Positions 43,241 to 53,800 of a stretch of 64,000 nucleotides of DNA are shown piece by piece. The position numbers and the translations under genes were made by a program. The notes beneath the pieces were generated by a model that was given only the letters and a program-made list of their open reading frames with translations, was not told where the DNA came from and did no database searches. The stretch is from Flavobacteriaceae bacterium. Its GTDB lineage: Bacteria > Bacteroidota > Bacteroidia > Flavobacteriales > Flavobacteriaceae. The stretch is taken from NCBI GenBank assembly GCA_016649715.1, contig JAENXC010000001.1:62001-126000 (forward strand), given 5' to 3'. The number at the start of each line of letters is the position of its first letter. Position 1 is the stretch's first letter.

Positions 43241-45331
43241 TTAAAAATCGTAATACCAATTGAACAAATCTGTACGGATTCCGAAGTTTACCCAAGTGGT
43301 TTGATTTTTGAAAACTGTTTCGGTTTCAACTTTTGGATCAAAATTTCTGAAAATAAAGCTTCCGTAAATTTTTAAGTTGGTAGCAGGGTTTATAACATAT
43401 CCTGCCTGTATTTCAGCATGGAAAAAATTGGTGGTGTTGCCTTGGGCCAAATCATTGCCATTGTCTGAAATACGGTTGTCTTCCGTTCCATAAATATTTC
43501 CACCGTAAAATTTTGTATCCTCTATCGTATTGAATTCAAACCCACGTTTTGCAATGATAAATTTTGCATCGCCATAAATCCTTCCTTTTTGATAACGCGC
43601 TATGGCTATAAATTCAGAAAAATTAGCCCCCAGCGTATGCGCCATGGATTGGTTGTTGTGCCCGTAATTCAGCACAACTGTGTTGTGCGAATAGGTATAT
43701 GGCCGCACTCTGTTGTACTCAGTCTGTAAATAAAGATTTTTAAGACCGAAGGCATCGTAGTATTTCAGCCCCAATTGGTAGCCGGTTTTGTTTTTATAAC
43801 TTCCCTTTCCGCCAAAAACATCGCTTGAGGAAAATTCGTCAATAATAAACTGGCCGTAAGCGTTTATGCGGTCGTTCACTTTATATTTCGTACTAATGCC
43901 AATCAAAGCATTTCCACCACGGGAACCTGTGGAAAATTCAATGGCGCGGTAAAAAATAATTGGGTTGAGATAGTTTACGTCAAAACCACGGCCGTTGTCG
44001 TTCTGCCAAATCACGGATTCAAAAAGCCCAATATTCAAACGTTTGGTGATGTTGTAGCTCAAATAATGGTTTGCCATATATTTTGTTCGGAAGGAACCAT
44101 TCTCGGTAACCTCTGGGCGCACATCGCGAAGAGACATCCACGTGTTGGTGTATTTCAGTTTCCAAAAAGTGGTATTTATTTTGAAGAATGGATACGCGCT
44201 GGCATTGTCGCTGGTAAATAAGGAGCGGTAGCCATCGCCAAGAAATGTTTTGCCATGCCCAAACTGAATGTTGAAATATTTTGAAGGTGTATATGAAATA
44301 TGCCCAGTGGACAAAGGATAATCATAGGAATCTGATTTAAATCTTTTAGCAATTCCACGGCCGGGAATAATCGCTGGGTTTCCTCCCGCAGGACGAATGG
44401 ATTCGGCATAACGGTTATAATAATCTGCGAAACGGCCTTGGCTTTCATAAATAACACCAAAAAAACTGAGCTGTTTCCCAATACCTCCTTGGGTGTAAAC
44501 AAGACGGGTATTGTTATAGGTGTCAATATCCGCATCAAAATCCTTTCCGGCCTGCAAATCCACGCCAGCATCAAGTGTTAACCAGTAGCCTTTTCCTTTA
44601 ATGGTAACGAGGTGTTCGTTCCAAAGTTTTCGGCCAAACCATGAAGTTTTGTCTTTCAAAAGTGCTTTGTTGGCGGCATCAAAATCGTAATATTTATTTA
44701 CTTCACTATAAATGTATGGCTTTTGGGCGGTGTGATTGTTCAGGCCAACACGGTTTAAAGCTGGGTCAAAAAGGCTGTAATTGTGGTGCGAAAGTGGAAT
44801 GTTTATGTTGCTTTTATACTCTTCATTGTTATAAGGTAGGTTCTCAATGGCATCATATTCGTTCACTAAAGCTTCTCTTTCGTTTTTTGCGGAAATTTCG
44901 GCTGTTTGAATAATACTTTCGCCCGGAGCAACCAAGGGAATGGCAATGGGCAAAGTAAACTGGACGTAAGCTGGCGAACCGTTATAGGTAGCTGGGGCCA
45001 CTTGGGGAAGAGTTTCAAAAACCCGCCGTGCTTCTTGTTTTAATTCATCATAAATGCCATCCACATATAAAACTTTGAACTTTCCATCTTTGGTAACCTC
45101 AAAAAGTACGTTTACATTTCCTTTGTAATTTTCAGCGAATACTTTTTCGGGAACTTTAAAATTCTGAAAAATGAATTGTTGCAAGGTGTTTTTAAAACAA
45201 CTTTCCATAGCATCTACATCTGCACTGGCACATTCTTTAAAAACTGGGTATTTTTCATATTGGGCAGAAGGAATCTGCGCAAAAGATACTATTGAAAAAC
45301 AAAAAACAAAAAGGAAGAGAAACTGCTTCAT
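43241..45331 (-). CDS. RemB-like outer membrane protein with N-terminal TonB-C-like domain
   Basis: 696 residues with signal peptide (MKQFLFLFVFCFSIVSFAQ). Residues about 25-140 match the TonB C-terminal domain found in the next two genes: YPVFKECA, a second Cys in ESCFKN, VNVLFEVTKDGKFKVLYVDG, LKQEARRVFETLPQVAPATY. The rest is a large beta-barrel (FNIQFGHGKTFLGDGYRSL, GLKYYDAFGLKNLYLQTEY) of the capsule-assembly Wzi-like type. Domain order and size match the gliding motility protein RemB as I recall it; the name is therefore tentative. It follows the TonB genes on the same strand but is separated by a terminator. Confidence 0.7.
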   Translation of the reverse strand: MKQFLFLFVFCFSIVSFAQIPSAQYEKYPVFKECASADVDAMESCFKNTLQQFIFQNFKVPEKVFAENYKGNVNVLFEVTKDGKFKVLYVDGIYDELKQEARRVFETLPQVAPATYNGSPAYVQFTLPIAIPLVAPGESIIQTAEISAKNEREALVNEYDAIENLPYNNEEYKSNINIPLSHHNYSLFDPALNRVGLNNHTAQKPYIYSEVNKYYDFDAANKALLKDKTSWFGRKLWNEHLVTIKGKGYWLTLDAGVDLQAGKDFDADIDTYNNTRLVYTQGGIGKQLSFFGVIYESQGRFADYYNRYAESIRPAGGNPAIIPGRGIAKRFKSDSYDYPLSTGHISYTPSKYFNIQFGHGKTFLGDGYRSLFTSDNASAYPFFKINTTFWKLKYTNTWMSLRDVRPEVTENGSFRTKYMANHYLSYNITKRLNIGLFESVIWQNDNGRGFDVNYLNPIIFYRAIEFSTGSRGGNALIGISTKYKVNDRINAYGQFIIDEFSSSDVFGGKGSYKNKTGYQLGLKYYDAFGLKNLYLQTEYNRVRPYTYSHNTVVLNYGHNNQSMAHTLGANFSEFIAIARYQKGRIYGDAKFIIAKRGFEFNTIEDTKFYGGNIYGTEDNRISDNGNDLAQGNTTNFFHAEIQAGYVINPATNLKIYGSFIFRNFDPKVETETVFKNQTTWVNFGIRTDLFNWYYDF

Positions 45332-45386
45332 CGGGGTTTAAACGTTTAAAGCCGAAAGATACAGTTTTTTTACAATGACCGTATTC

Positions 45387-45414
45387 AAAAAAAGCTCCCA
45401 TTTTAGTGGGAGCT
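45387..45414 (-). terminator. Intrinsic terminator downstream of the first TonB gene
   Basis: Stem AGCTCCCA (45393-45400) with TGGGAGCT (45407-45414), 6-base loop, followed on the minus strand by seven Ts (complement of 45387-45393). It separates the TonB gene (45437) from the remB-like gene. Confidence 0.88.
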
Positions 45415-45436
45415 TTCACTTTTCGGTTCAACTATT

Positions 45437-46216
45437 TTATTGAATTTTAAAAACAATGGGCACGGTATATAGCACAGCTACGCTTTTATCACCTTGTTTT
45501 CCAGGCTTCATGCGCGGTAAACTTTTGATGACCCGCTGTGCTTCTTTCTTTAAATTTGCATCGTGCGAATTTGCAACAACGTCAGTTACAAAACCATTAG
45601 AATCAATTTTGAAATTGACATATATTCTGTGGGTTTCGTTCGCGTTTAAATCTTCCAACAATTCCTTTCTGAAATTCTTATTGATAAACGAATTTATATT
45701 TGAAGAAAGACACTCGATTTTTTCGGCATTGGTCCCGAAAGCCTCACAACCTGGGAAAACTGGAACAAACTCAACATTTATGATGGACCTTGGCGCCTCT
45801 GGTTTAGGATCGATTGGAGGATTTACCGTAGTTGTTGGAGTTTCAACTATAGGTAAATCACTTGGAGCAATGGGGGTTTCAACATCTGGAGCTGTATCTG
45901 GTTTTACATCAAATGTGTTACTTTTTACCATTTTTTGAATGGGCATCCGTTTTTCTACTATCTTTTTTATTGGTTCAGATGGTTTAGGTCGGTCCACATC
46001 AATTACATAGTCCATCATTGGAAGCTCCATTTCACCTTCAAAAGTTGGCGGCTTTGCGTCAGCGATCCTCATTTCAAAATTGGTTTGCATCACGAAGAAA
46101 ACAATCAACAAACTAGCAATAACACCAATTTGAAAAAACAAACGCGAGTTCCATTTAATATTGATCTGCTTTTTTTCAGCTCTCTTGTTTCGGATATTTT
46201 TTACGGTTGCTTTCAT
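45437..46216 (-). CDS. Energy transducer TonB family protein (first)
   Basis: 259 residues. Cytoplasmic basic N-terminus, one membrane helix (RLFFQIGVIASLLIVFFVMQ), a Pro/Glu/Lys-rich periplasmic linker (about 60-145), and a TonB-C domain (about 150-259) with VFPGCE and IECL cysteines, YVNFKIDSNGFVTDVVA, LPRMKPGKQGDKSVAVLYTVPI. TonB transmits proton-motive force from ExbB/ExbD (not in this window) to outer membrane receptors such as SusC-type transporters. It has its own upstream and downstream terminators. Confidence 0.93.
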   Translation of the reverse strand: MKATVKNIRNKRAEKKQINIKWNSRLFFQIGVIASLLIVFFVMQTNFEMRIADAKPPTFEGEMELPMMDYVIDVDRPKPSEPIKKIVEKRMPIQKMVKSNTFDVKPDTAPDVETPIAPSDLPIVETPTTTVNPPIDPKPEAPRSIINVEFVPVFPGCEAFGTNAEKIECLSSNINSFINKNFRKELLEDLNANETHRIYVNFKIDSNGFVTDVVANSHDANLKKEAQRVIKSLPRMKPGKQGDKSVAVLYTVPIVFKIQ

Positions 46217-46272
46217 AATTATAACATTTAATGGTTAACACATTTATGAAATACAACTGTTGTGCCAAAATG

Positions 46273-46308
46273 AAAAAACCCTGTATTTACAGGTGTAAAT
46301 ACAGAGTT
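46273..46308 (-). terminator. Intrinsic terminator downstream of the second TonB gene
   Basis: Ten-bp stem CTGTATTTAC (46281-46290) with GTAAATACAG (46295-46304), 4-base loop, followed on the minus strand by six Ts (complement of 46273-46278). Confidence 0.88.
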
Positions 46309-46331
46309 TTTGAGAATTACTACAATTTATT

Positions 46332-47054
46332 TTATTGAATATCAAACACTATTGGAAGGGAATAAAGTACCCCAACTGGTTTTCCGCGTTGTTTTCCCGG
46401 AGTCATATCTGGCAATGATTGCACAACGTTTACGGCTTCTTTTTCAAGTCTTGGGTGCGGAGCGCGTGCGCGAACATCCACAACCTTTCCGTTTTTATCA
46501 ATCTTAAATTGTACGGAAATACGCTGTCTTCCTTCCAGTCCCAAATCTGACGCAAGGTTTGTATCAAATTTTTTGTTTATGAACTCACTGATTTTAGCGG
46601 ACATACATTTCTTTTTCGCATCGTTTCCTTTTTCATTCTCGCAGCCTGGATAAACAGGCACGTTTTCAATTACTGCGAAAGGAACGTCGGCAATTTCTTC
46701 TTCCACCACTTCTTCCTTAATTTCCTTTACCTCAACAATTTTTTTATCCTGTTTTGCTTCCGTGGATTGTATAATTGTTTCGGGCTCTTCGTCTTCGTCC
46801 TGCATAACCTCGATCACTTCTGGTGCTGGTGGCGGTGGCGGTGGCGGTGGGGGTGGTGTTAATTGCTGTGTGATTGGGACTATCTCTTCAAGATCGTCTC
46901 CTACGTCTAGTTTTCCGAAGTCTTTATTAGATTTATCGTAAGATTTCCATTCAATTGCTTGCCAAGCAAGGAAAAGCATTACGACCATTCCAAGTTGGAA
47001 AAAAAGCATACTTCTGCGGCTAACGTCTGCTTTCGAATTTTTTTTGTGTTCCAT
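46332..47054 (-). CDS. Energy transducer TonB family protein (second)
   Basis: 240 residues. Membrane helix (MLFFQLGMVVMLFLAWQAIEW), a linker with a run of about ten prolines (coded by a GGN-rich minus-strand repeat near 46820-46855), acidic stretches (EDEEPETI) and a TonB-C domain with VPVYPGCEN, KKCMSAK, ISVQFKIDKNGKVVDVRA and LPDMTPGKQRGKPVGVLYSLPI. Paralogue of the neighbouring TonB; the two share the Cys pair and the PGKQ-x(3)-V-x-V-LY ending. Terminated separately from it. Confidence 0.93.
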   Translation of the reverse strand: MEHKKNSKADVSRRSMLFFQLGMVVMLFLAWQAIEWKSYDKSNKDFGKLDVGDDLEEIVPITQQLTPPPPPPPPPPAPEVIEVMQDEDEEPETIIQSTEAKQDKKIVEVKEIKEEVVEEEIADVPFAVIENVPVYPGCENEKGNDAKKKCMSAKISEFINKKFDTNLASDLGLEGRQRISVQFKIDKNGKVVDVRARAPHPRLEKEAVNVVQSLPDMTPGKQRGKPVGVLYSLPIVFDIQ

Positions 47055-47118
47055 AATAGTGGGTTTAACTTGTTGCTAAAATATAGAAAATCATTCAATT
47101 TAAAACATAAACGAAATT

Positions 47119-47514
47119 TTAAATTTTTAAATGCTTTTTTATGCTTCTGAAAAAAAAGATTCCAAGCAATGTGCCTAACAGATTCGCAGCCACATCAAAA
47201 ATATCTGCTGTTCGCGACACCGTTAACAGCCCCTGCAATATCTCAATTATTATGCCATAAAGTAATATTGAAAATAGCAGAATCATTATCTGTTTAACAT
47301 TTAATGGGAAGCCGTTTTTTGCGTAAAAATAGTACATCCACAAATTTATCAAAATAAAATAAATTGTGCTGTGCACTATTTTATCGGCTGCGGAAAAATC
47401 CAATTTCGGCAAATCGGGACTTGGAATGAAAAAAAGGATAGTGATGGCGCAACTGTAGCATACAGCGATAAGCAACAGGGTTTTATGCCCCAATAAGTGC
47501 TTTGTATGCGGCAT
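47119..47514 (-). CDS. VanZ-like family protein
   Basis: 131 residues, four predicted membrane helices (about 11-30, 46-62, 74-93, 105-121) with the VanZ-like [17 protein letters not shown] and [33 protein letters not shown] motifs (positions 40-57 and 86-118). Function is not established in Bacteroidota; members are linked to glycopeptide resistance elsewhere. The start ATG 47514 overlaps the end of gcvH by 32 bases; a TTG at 47493 would also be possible. Last gene of ruvA-sprA-gcvH-vanZ. Confidence 0.85.
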   Translation of the reverse strand: MPHTKHLLGHKTLLLIAVCYSCAITILFFIPSPDLPKLDFSAADKIVHSTIYFILINLWMYYFYAKNGFPLNVKQIMILLFSILLYGIIIEILQGLLTVSRTADIFDVAANLLGTLLGIFFFRSIKKHLKI

Positions 47515-47863
47515 CGTCCAAAAGTTCAGCTATTTCATCGGGGTTTGAAATTTTCATCTTTATCATCCAACCTTCGCCATAGGCATCTGTGTTTACCTTT
47601 TCGGGTTCAGATTCCAGACTTTCGTTGAATTCAATTATTTCCCCGGAAAGTGGCAGAAAAAGGTCAGAAACCGTTTTTACTGCTTCCACGGTTCCAAACA
47701 CTTCTTCTTTGTCCATAGTGTCGCCTACGGTTTCAACTTCCACATATACAATGTCGCCAAGTTCGCCTTGGGCGAAATCAGTTACTCCAATAGTGGCCGT
47801 ATCGCCTTCAATCTTGACCCATTCGTGGTCTTTTGTATATTTTAAATTAGCTGGTACATTCAT
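47483..47863 (-). CDS. gcvH: Glycine cleavage system H protein
   Basis: 126 residues from ATG 47863 (a TTG two codons earlier is rejected). Lipoyl domain with [33 protein letters not shown] and the lipoylated Lys63 in [12 protein letters not shown]-terminal [13 protein letters not shown]. GcvH shuttles the aminomethyl group between GcvP, GcvT and GcvL. None of its partner genes is nearby: its place between sprA and vanZ is the conserved flavobacterial order. Confidence 0.96.
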   Translation of the reverse strand: MNVPANLKYTKDHEWVKIEGDTATIGVTDFAQGELGDIVYVEVETVGDTMDKEEVFGTVEAVKTVSDLFLPLSGEIIEFNESLESEPEKVNTDAYGEGWMIKMKISNPDEIAELLDDAAYKALIGA

Positions 47864-47888
47864 AATCAATTAATATATTAAGAGTTTC

Positions 47889-50800
47889 TTAGTTTCCAAA
47901 GTTATAGCGAAGGGTAAATCCGCTTCTGATTGTGGTTTGAGGGAATGCCGTGGAAATGGCATATTTAGAGAATGTATGGTCATAATAGAACAATGCCGTT
48001 AGGTTTTTGCTCAAGGCATAATCAATAGACAACTGCGCACCATAGATGGTTTGACCGGCCGTGGTTTGGCTGTTCAGGATGTCCAAATACCTTATAATGG
48101 TTATATTATCTCTTCTGGAAAGGTCCACTTTAAAGTTCAGATCGCTCGTGATTACGGATTTTTTTCCTCCAAAATTAGTGGAGATACGAAGGTCCTTAAC
48201 TCTATAGCCAAGTCCGATAATGTATTCATTTCCTTTTATTTCCGTGAGTAAATTGTTCGCAAAACTCAATGAAAGCGCACGGTCTTTTCGCATTTCAGCA
48301 AGGATTTTTACAGAGTTGTTCATTTCAAAATCCACTTTTAACAAAGGCGAAAACTGCTCGGTTAAGTTTACATTGGTCAACAATGTTTTTACCTTAAAGT
48401 TACCCGCTTGGTCCGTTGCACTGGGCTCCGCTGGGTTATAGTCCAAATTGGATTGAAACTGGTTTACCGTATAGCTTGCCCTATATCCGTGGGAAAGTGA
48501 AAAACGTTTGAAGTTTTTCTTGAACCAGGGAATTTTCATCAATCCGGTATATTTTATATCCCAGTTAGGCAGTGGAATGTCCCGGAATATGCCCGTTTTT
48601 TCTTTAGAAGCATTACTTCCTTTATAGGCCGAAAGAAATGCTGGCAATAACACATCTTGACTGTTTCTTCCAAAACCAACTGGGTAACCCTCTGCATCTC
48701 TCGGAATCGCACCTCCTTGATAATAGTCTTCGGCAAGTCTGTTTGCAATGATCAATCGGTTTTTTCGGAAATCGTCAAAAGCAGCAGAGCTGTTTTCGTC
48801 ACTGGTGCTAAAAGCCGTTTTTACCAATACCGTCGAAATATTGAAATTTCCATAGGTTGTTGGAGTCAATGAATTGTAAAGGCCATCCTGGACAATATAG
48901 TTTTCGGCGTAGTTTTCAGAATATATTCTGCTACCGTTTACATCTACGGTCAAGTCCTTTATTGGTTCCAAATTGGCTTGGATGTCCATTTGGCGGCTTT
49001 CAACCTCCGTGTATTGTTGGTTGAATTCGGGGTACAACGTTAACCACCCTTTTTGTGCGGCCAGTTCTCTCACTTCCGCCTGACTTCCAAAAACGAAACC
49101 TGCAGTTGGTTTAAGAGTTCCAATGAAACCAATGGACGGCAAATAGCCGGGCAAATAAATACCGTTGTTTTCTTGATAGTTGAACTGGATTTTCTTCAAC
49201 ATAGTTGCGAAGCCAATAGCGGTATTCAAAGCTTTATCGCCAGTGTTCAAGCCTCCTTCGGTTCCTCCTTTTCCAAGGACGTTTGGAGAACCTGTTTTTC
49301 CGTTTGAAAGTTCCTGTTTTTCTTCTTTCCCCAATTTGCCTTCCCTTCCAGCTTTTCCTTCTTTTTCGGAATTCTTTTCTCCAACTTCACCGCCTTCAGC
49401 AGGTGTTTTTTTCTTGCTCTTCTTGATTTTGGTAAGTCCCACATAACGGTAAAAACCGTTCATATCTATACTGGAATTGAATTGGTGCGTACTCGCATTC
49501 TGTATGGAATTACCCAAATTATAGGTATTTGTGGTGCCATCGCTCAATTGGATGGGCAACTCGTTAAACTGTTTGCTTCCCGCCTGCCATTGATAATCGC
49601 CCGTATAGGAATAGGTTCCCCTAATAAATTTCAAAAATGGGAACTTGCTGAATGGTAAATCATAATTCACTTGCAATGATTGAAAATGTTGGTTCGGATT
49701 GCCCACATCAAAGAACCCGTCCCAAACGCCTATTTCGTTGTTTACAAAACCAGCGTCGTCCAAATAATTGTTCACAATCATATTATTGGTAGAAGTGAAG
49801 TTTAAACGCAATGATTTGGTCAAGTTATGATTGATGGTATATTGCCAATCGAAAAGGAAATTTCGTTGGTATAATTTTGGCAGGCCAATATTGCCAGAAT
49901 CCCTATTTATTTCCCTAAATTTTTGCTCGTTGTACTGCCGTGTGATATTGGAACTTACAGAAATATTGGTAGGCAAATAATTAAAGTTGAAATCTTTCAT
50001 GAATTGCCAATATTTCCCCCTAAACAAGGAATCATTCTTTTTGAAAGGTTCCACAGGTTTTGCCGTGAAATTGTAATTATAGGTTGCCCCTACACGAACG
50101 TTTTGCTCCAAGGCATCTTCCACTTCAAAATCGTGATGGTCTGTTTGGTTATATGAAAAGGATGCTGTAAGGTTTTCTACATCATACACTTTCCCTTTGG
50201 CATCGCCAGTGCGTTCTTTACGAACCCCTATTAAGTTTACACTTTGTCGTTTGGTATAATTTACCGATTGTTGCTTTATTCTATCCTTTTCGCCTTGGTC
50301 CTCTTCACTATCCAAACGTGCTTCCAGTTCAATATCTTGGAATTCGGGGTCGTACTGGGGGGTTATCAATTCCTCCGAACGCCCATAGTTGAAAGGAAAT
50401 TGGATTCCCCATTTTTTTGGCAAGAGTTGCCCAAAGTTCCAGTTTGAAACTACATCATATTGTTGCAAATCTTCGCGGCTTCGCTGGTTTGGGCCCTGTT
50501 CTATGGAACCAAAACCAATGGTGCTGCGTTTTCCGGTGGCACTGATGGTTGCAAAATCTGCAACGTTGGCATCCATACTCACCACGGCAGCCCATCCACC
50601 TTTGTTTTTTAGTTCAGACATTCTGAGCTCGTTGAACCAAACTTCACCGCATATATCGTTAGAGGATCTGTTCTTTAATCCGAGCATTATAGTACGAACA
50701 TTCCCAAAACTTGGGTTTCCTTTTATACCAATTTTGAGTTCGTTTTCGCCATTGGTGCTTCCGCCATCAAGTTCAGATTGGTTAAAGAAGTTTACTTTGG

Positions 50801-53800
50801 TTTGATCGTAAAGTACCGTGTTGCCTAGCACTTTTGTTTTCACTTGCTGGAGCAATTCCAAGGGTAAATTCAAGCGGTTTGCAAGTGGCCAAATTTCCTC
50901 GGCAGACCTAGCGCCAAAATTTGTTGGGTTCAACGGAATTTGGATTTCGTAATAGTTATTGGTAAGGTCATTCCCCAGACGAATAAATGCAACTAGTTGG
51001 CCATTGCTGAGTTCCGTTTGATTTTGAAGTGATTCTGCGTGAATGAACATTTCCAGGTTTTTGTACTGGCGCATGTCCACATTAAAGCTTTTATACACCG
51101 AACGGCCATCGTTGGGTTCCAAACCACACACGCGCAAAGCAAGTGACTGCTCGTTTTCGCGGATAATATTATTGTTGTTGTTAAATTCCTCGCGCTGAAG
51201 CCCTGGGGGAAGTACATACGGAATAGGTTCGCGGTTTTCGTTTTCTTCAATGCTAACGGCTTCCACTTCAAAGAGGGTATCGTCGTTTGCGGGATCTTCA
51301 AAGGTTACGTCGTCTAAGGTTTTTTCAAATTTTCTGTAATCGCCACGTACCAATTCCAACGTACCAAAACGCAGGACGGTATTCTGGGTAAATTTTGAAA
51401 GGAACATTCGCATAAAACGAATGGATCTATAATCTGAAATTCCTCCTTTTGCTTGGTCAGGCTTGCTGATTGGAATTTTAAATTGTATCCAACGCACAGG
51501 GATCACGTTATTGTCTTGGGTGGTTACTTCCAGCTCCTTCACATCAGCGATATAACTGTTGTTCTCTCTATTCATCCCTGGAAACATAGGAACATTGTAT
51601 TCAAAATAGCTATTAATCGTGTTCATGGTGTTGTCACGATTTATATCTTCCACATCTGGTTGGGCTGTGCTTCCTCGGTTGGTGTTTGTAACCTCTACTG
51701 GTGAATTTCCTTGGGTTCCGTTGTATTTTAGGTAACGGCCCAGAATGTTTCCTTCGGCCTGTAAAAAATATTGGTAGTTGTCATTTGCAGGATCGGGCAA
51801 TCCACCAAAAGCAGCCCTTAGTGCCATATTGGTAGGATTCGGAGGGTTTTGATGATCGAAAGGTTCATCATCATCATTTAGTCCATCCAAACCTATATCT
51901 TGATTGATGCGCTCTTGTCCTTCGCTATCAAAAGTATAGACCAATGATTGGTTGGCGGGCGTCCTTCCCATTGCTGAAGGAATTGTATTGGCACTGCCAC
52001 CCTCTTTTGGCAAACCGTTTTCATATTGCTTTCTTCCGTCTTTCAATATATCTTCGGAAATACTACCAAGATCAAAATTCAAGGTTCCTCCTGGATTTCC
52101 GTTGTTTTCTTCATATATGAAAGGGTCCATCACCCAAAACTGTATGTACTCTACGTTTGATTTTTCAAAATCAGTAGTGGTAATCTGCCTCATTATTCCC
52201 CCAAAACGGTCTTCAGGTTTGGTTAAGGTATTGGTTCCGCTGGCATCGTGACTAAAGTTGTATTCTCCACGTGTGGAAGGATAATAAGCCAAATCTAACG
52301 TAAAGAGTGCCTGCGTCTGCCCTTGGATAATATCTTGGTTTGGAAAAATTTCATCTCTAAAAACACGGCGTGAAAATGGGGAAGAAAGGTCTTGATCATT
52401 GATGCCTTCTGGGCGTTGGCTACTATAGAAAATTGGGTCAATAGTGTACCAAGCCAATTTTGCACGGTTGAAATTGTAAGCCAAATCGTTATTTTCCAAC
52501 TCTCCTCCGTAATCCAATGGCGTACTGGCCAAAGACCAACTGCTGGGAGAGCTAATATCATTCCCTGTTTGCGAAGCTTCAAAATCGTCAATATAAACCG
52601 TTGTTTTTCCTCCGAATTCGGAAACTTTTGGCGCTCCCGGTTTCAAATATGCAAATTCGCTGCGGAGAGAGATATTCGATTCCACATCGGTATCAATATT
52701 GGGAAGATGGTTCACCATTCGGGTAAGGAACGGTACTTCGGTAGAATAATTTAAGTTTATTCCAAAGATTGAATTGTTGATTGGCTCTACGCCATAAGAG
52801 GATTTTTGGGTCAATGGGCGTTCCCTGAGGTTTAAATAGGTAGCGCCAATAAGGAATTTATCGCTGATTTTATGCTCCACATTCAAGCCCATAAAACGTT
52901 TGCTCTGTTGCCCAAAAAGAGAATTGTTCTCGGTGCTTACAGAGATGGGGATGTTGCTGTTCAGCAGTGCTGGGTCCAAAATCTGAACCCTTCCCAATTG
53001 GTAGTTTACGGTGTAATCCACCCCTTCCACCAACGTTCTTCCTCCAGCCGTTACTTTTACAGAACCTTGCGGAATGTTAAAAGCCCCAATAGGGATTCCA
53101 TCCGCTCCGGTGGATTTGTAACTTCCCTTTAATTGAAACTTATTTTTTTCGCTCTCCTGTTGTTCGGCCTCTGTTTTTGTTTCGGTATAAAGTGTCCGAA
53201 AGACGTATTTATCTTGGTTTGCGTTGTATGTTGCGGGCATACTATAAGTTGCTGGTACTGCGGGTACGTTCAGTTTATCGAACAAATGTTCCCCGAAAGG
53301 TTCCACCGTTGTAAAAATAATCCTGCCGTTTTGAGTATCTACCGTTATTCCTGGAAGAAAATCTATAAACCCATCGCCGCCCTGCACTGGGTCATTATTG
53401 AAATTCAATCTGTCAAGATTGAAAACTTTTAGAAGAATTTGATTTTTAACATCCTCGGGAAGTTCTGCCGCAGGATGGCCCACAGTTGCCTGTGCTTCTT
53501 TTATATAGTTAAGTGGCGAAGGATCTGTGTAAAGAATATTCAATTTGAAATCTTCCTTTTCAAGCTGGTACGCCCCAATTGGGTAGATGTTTTTCATCAT
53601 CAAATTCCAGGTTGGTTCTTTCACACTGGTAATGCTGCTTTTCAGAAGTTTTACCACAAGGTTTTGGGCAAGCCCACCTTGTTGTCCACCTGTAGGATTT
53701 CCACCTCCGTTGTTGGGTTGGTCTCCTCCGTTTGCTTCCACTCCGTCACTGGAAAATTCACCCACTTGATATACTTTCCCGTTCACGGTAAATTGGTATG

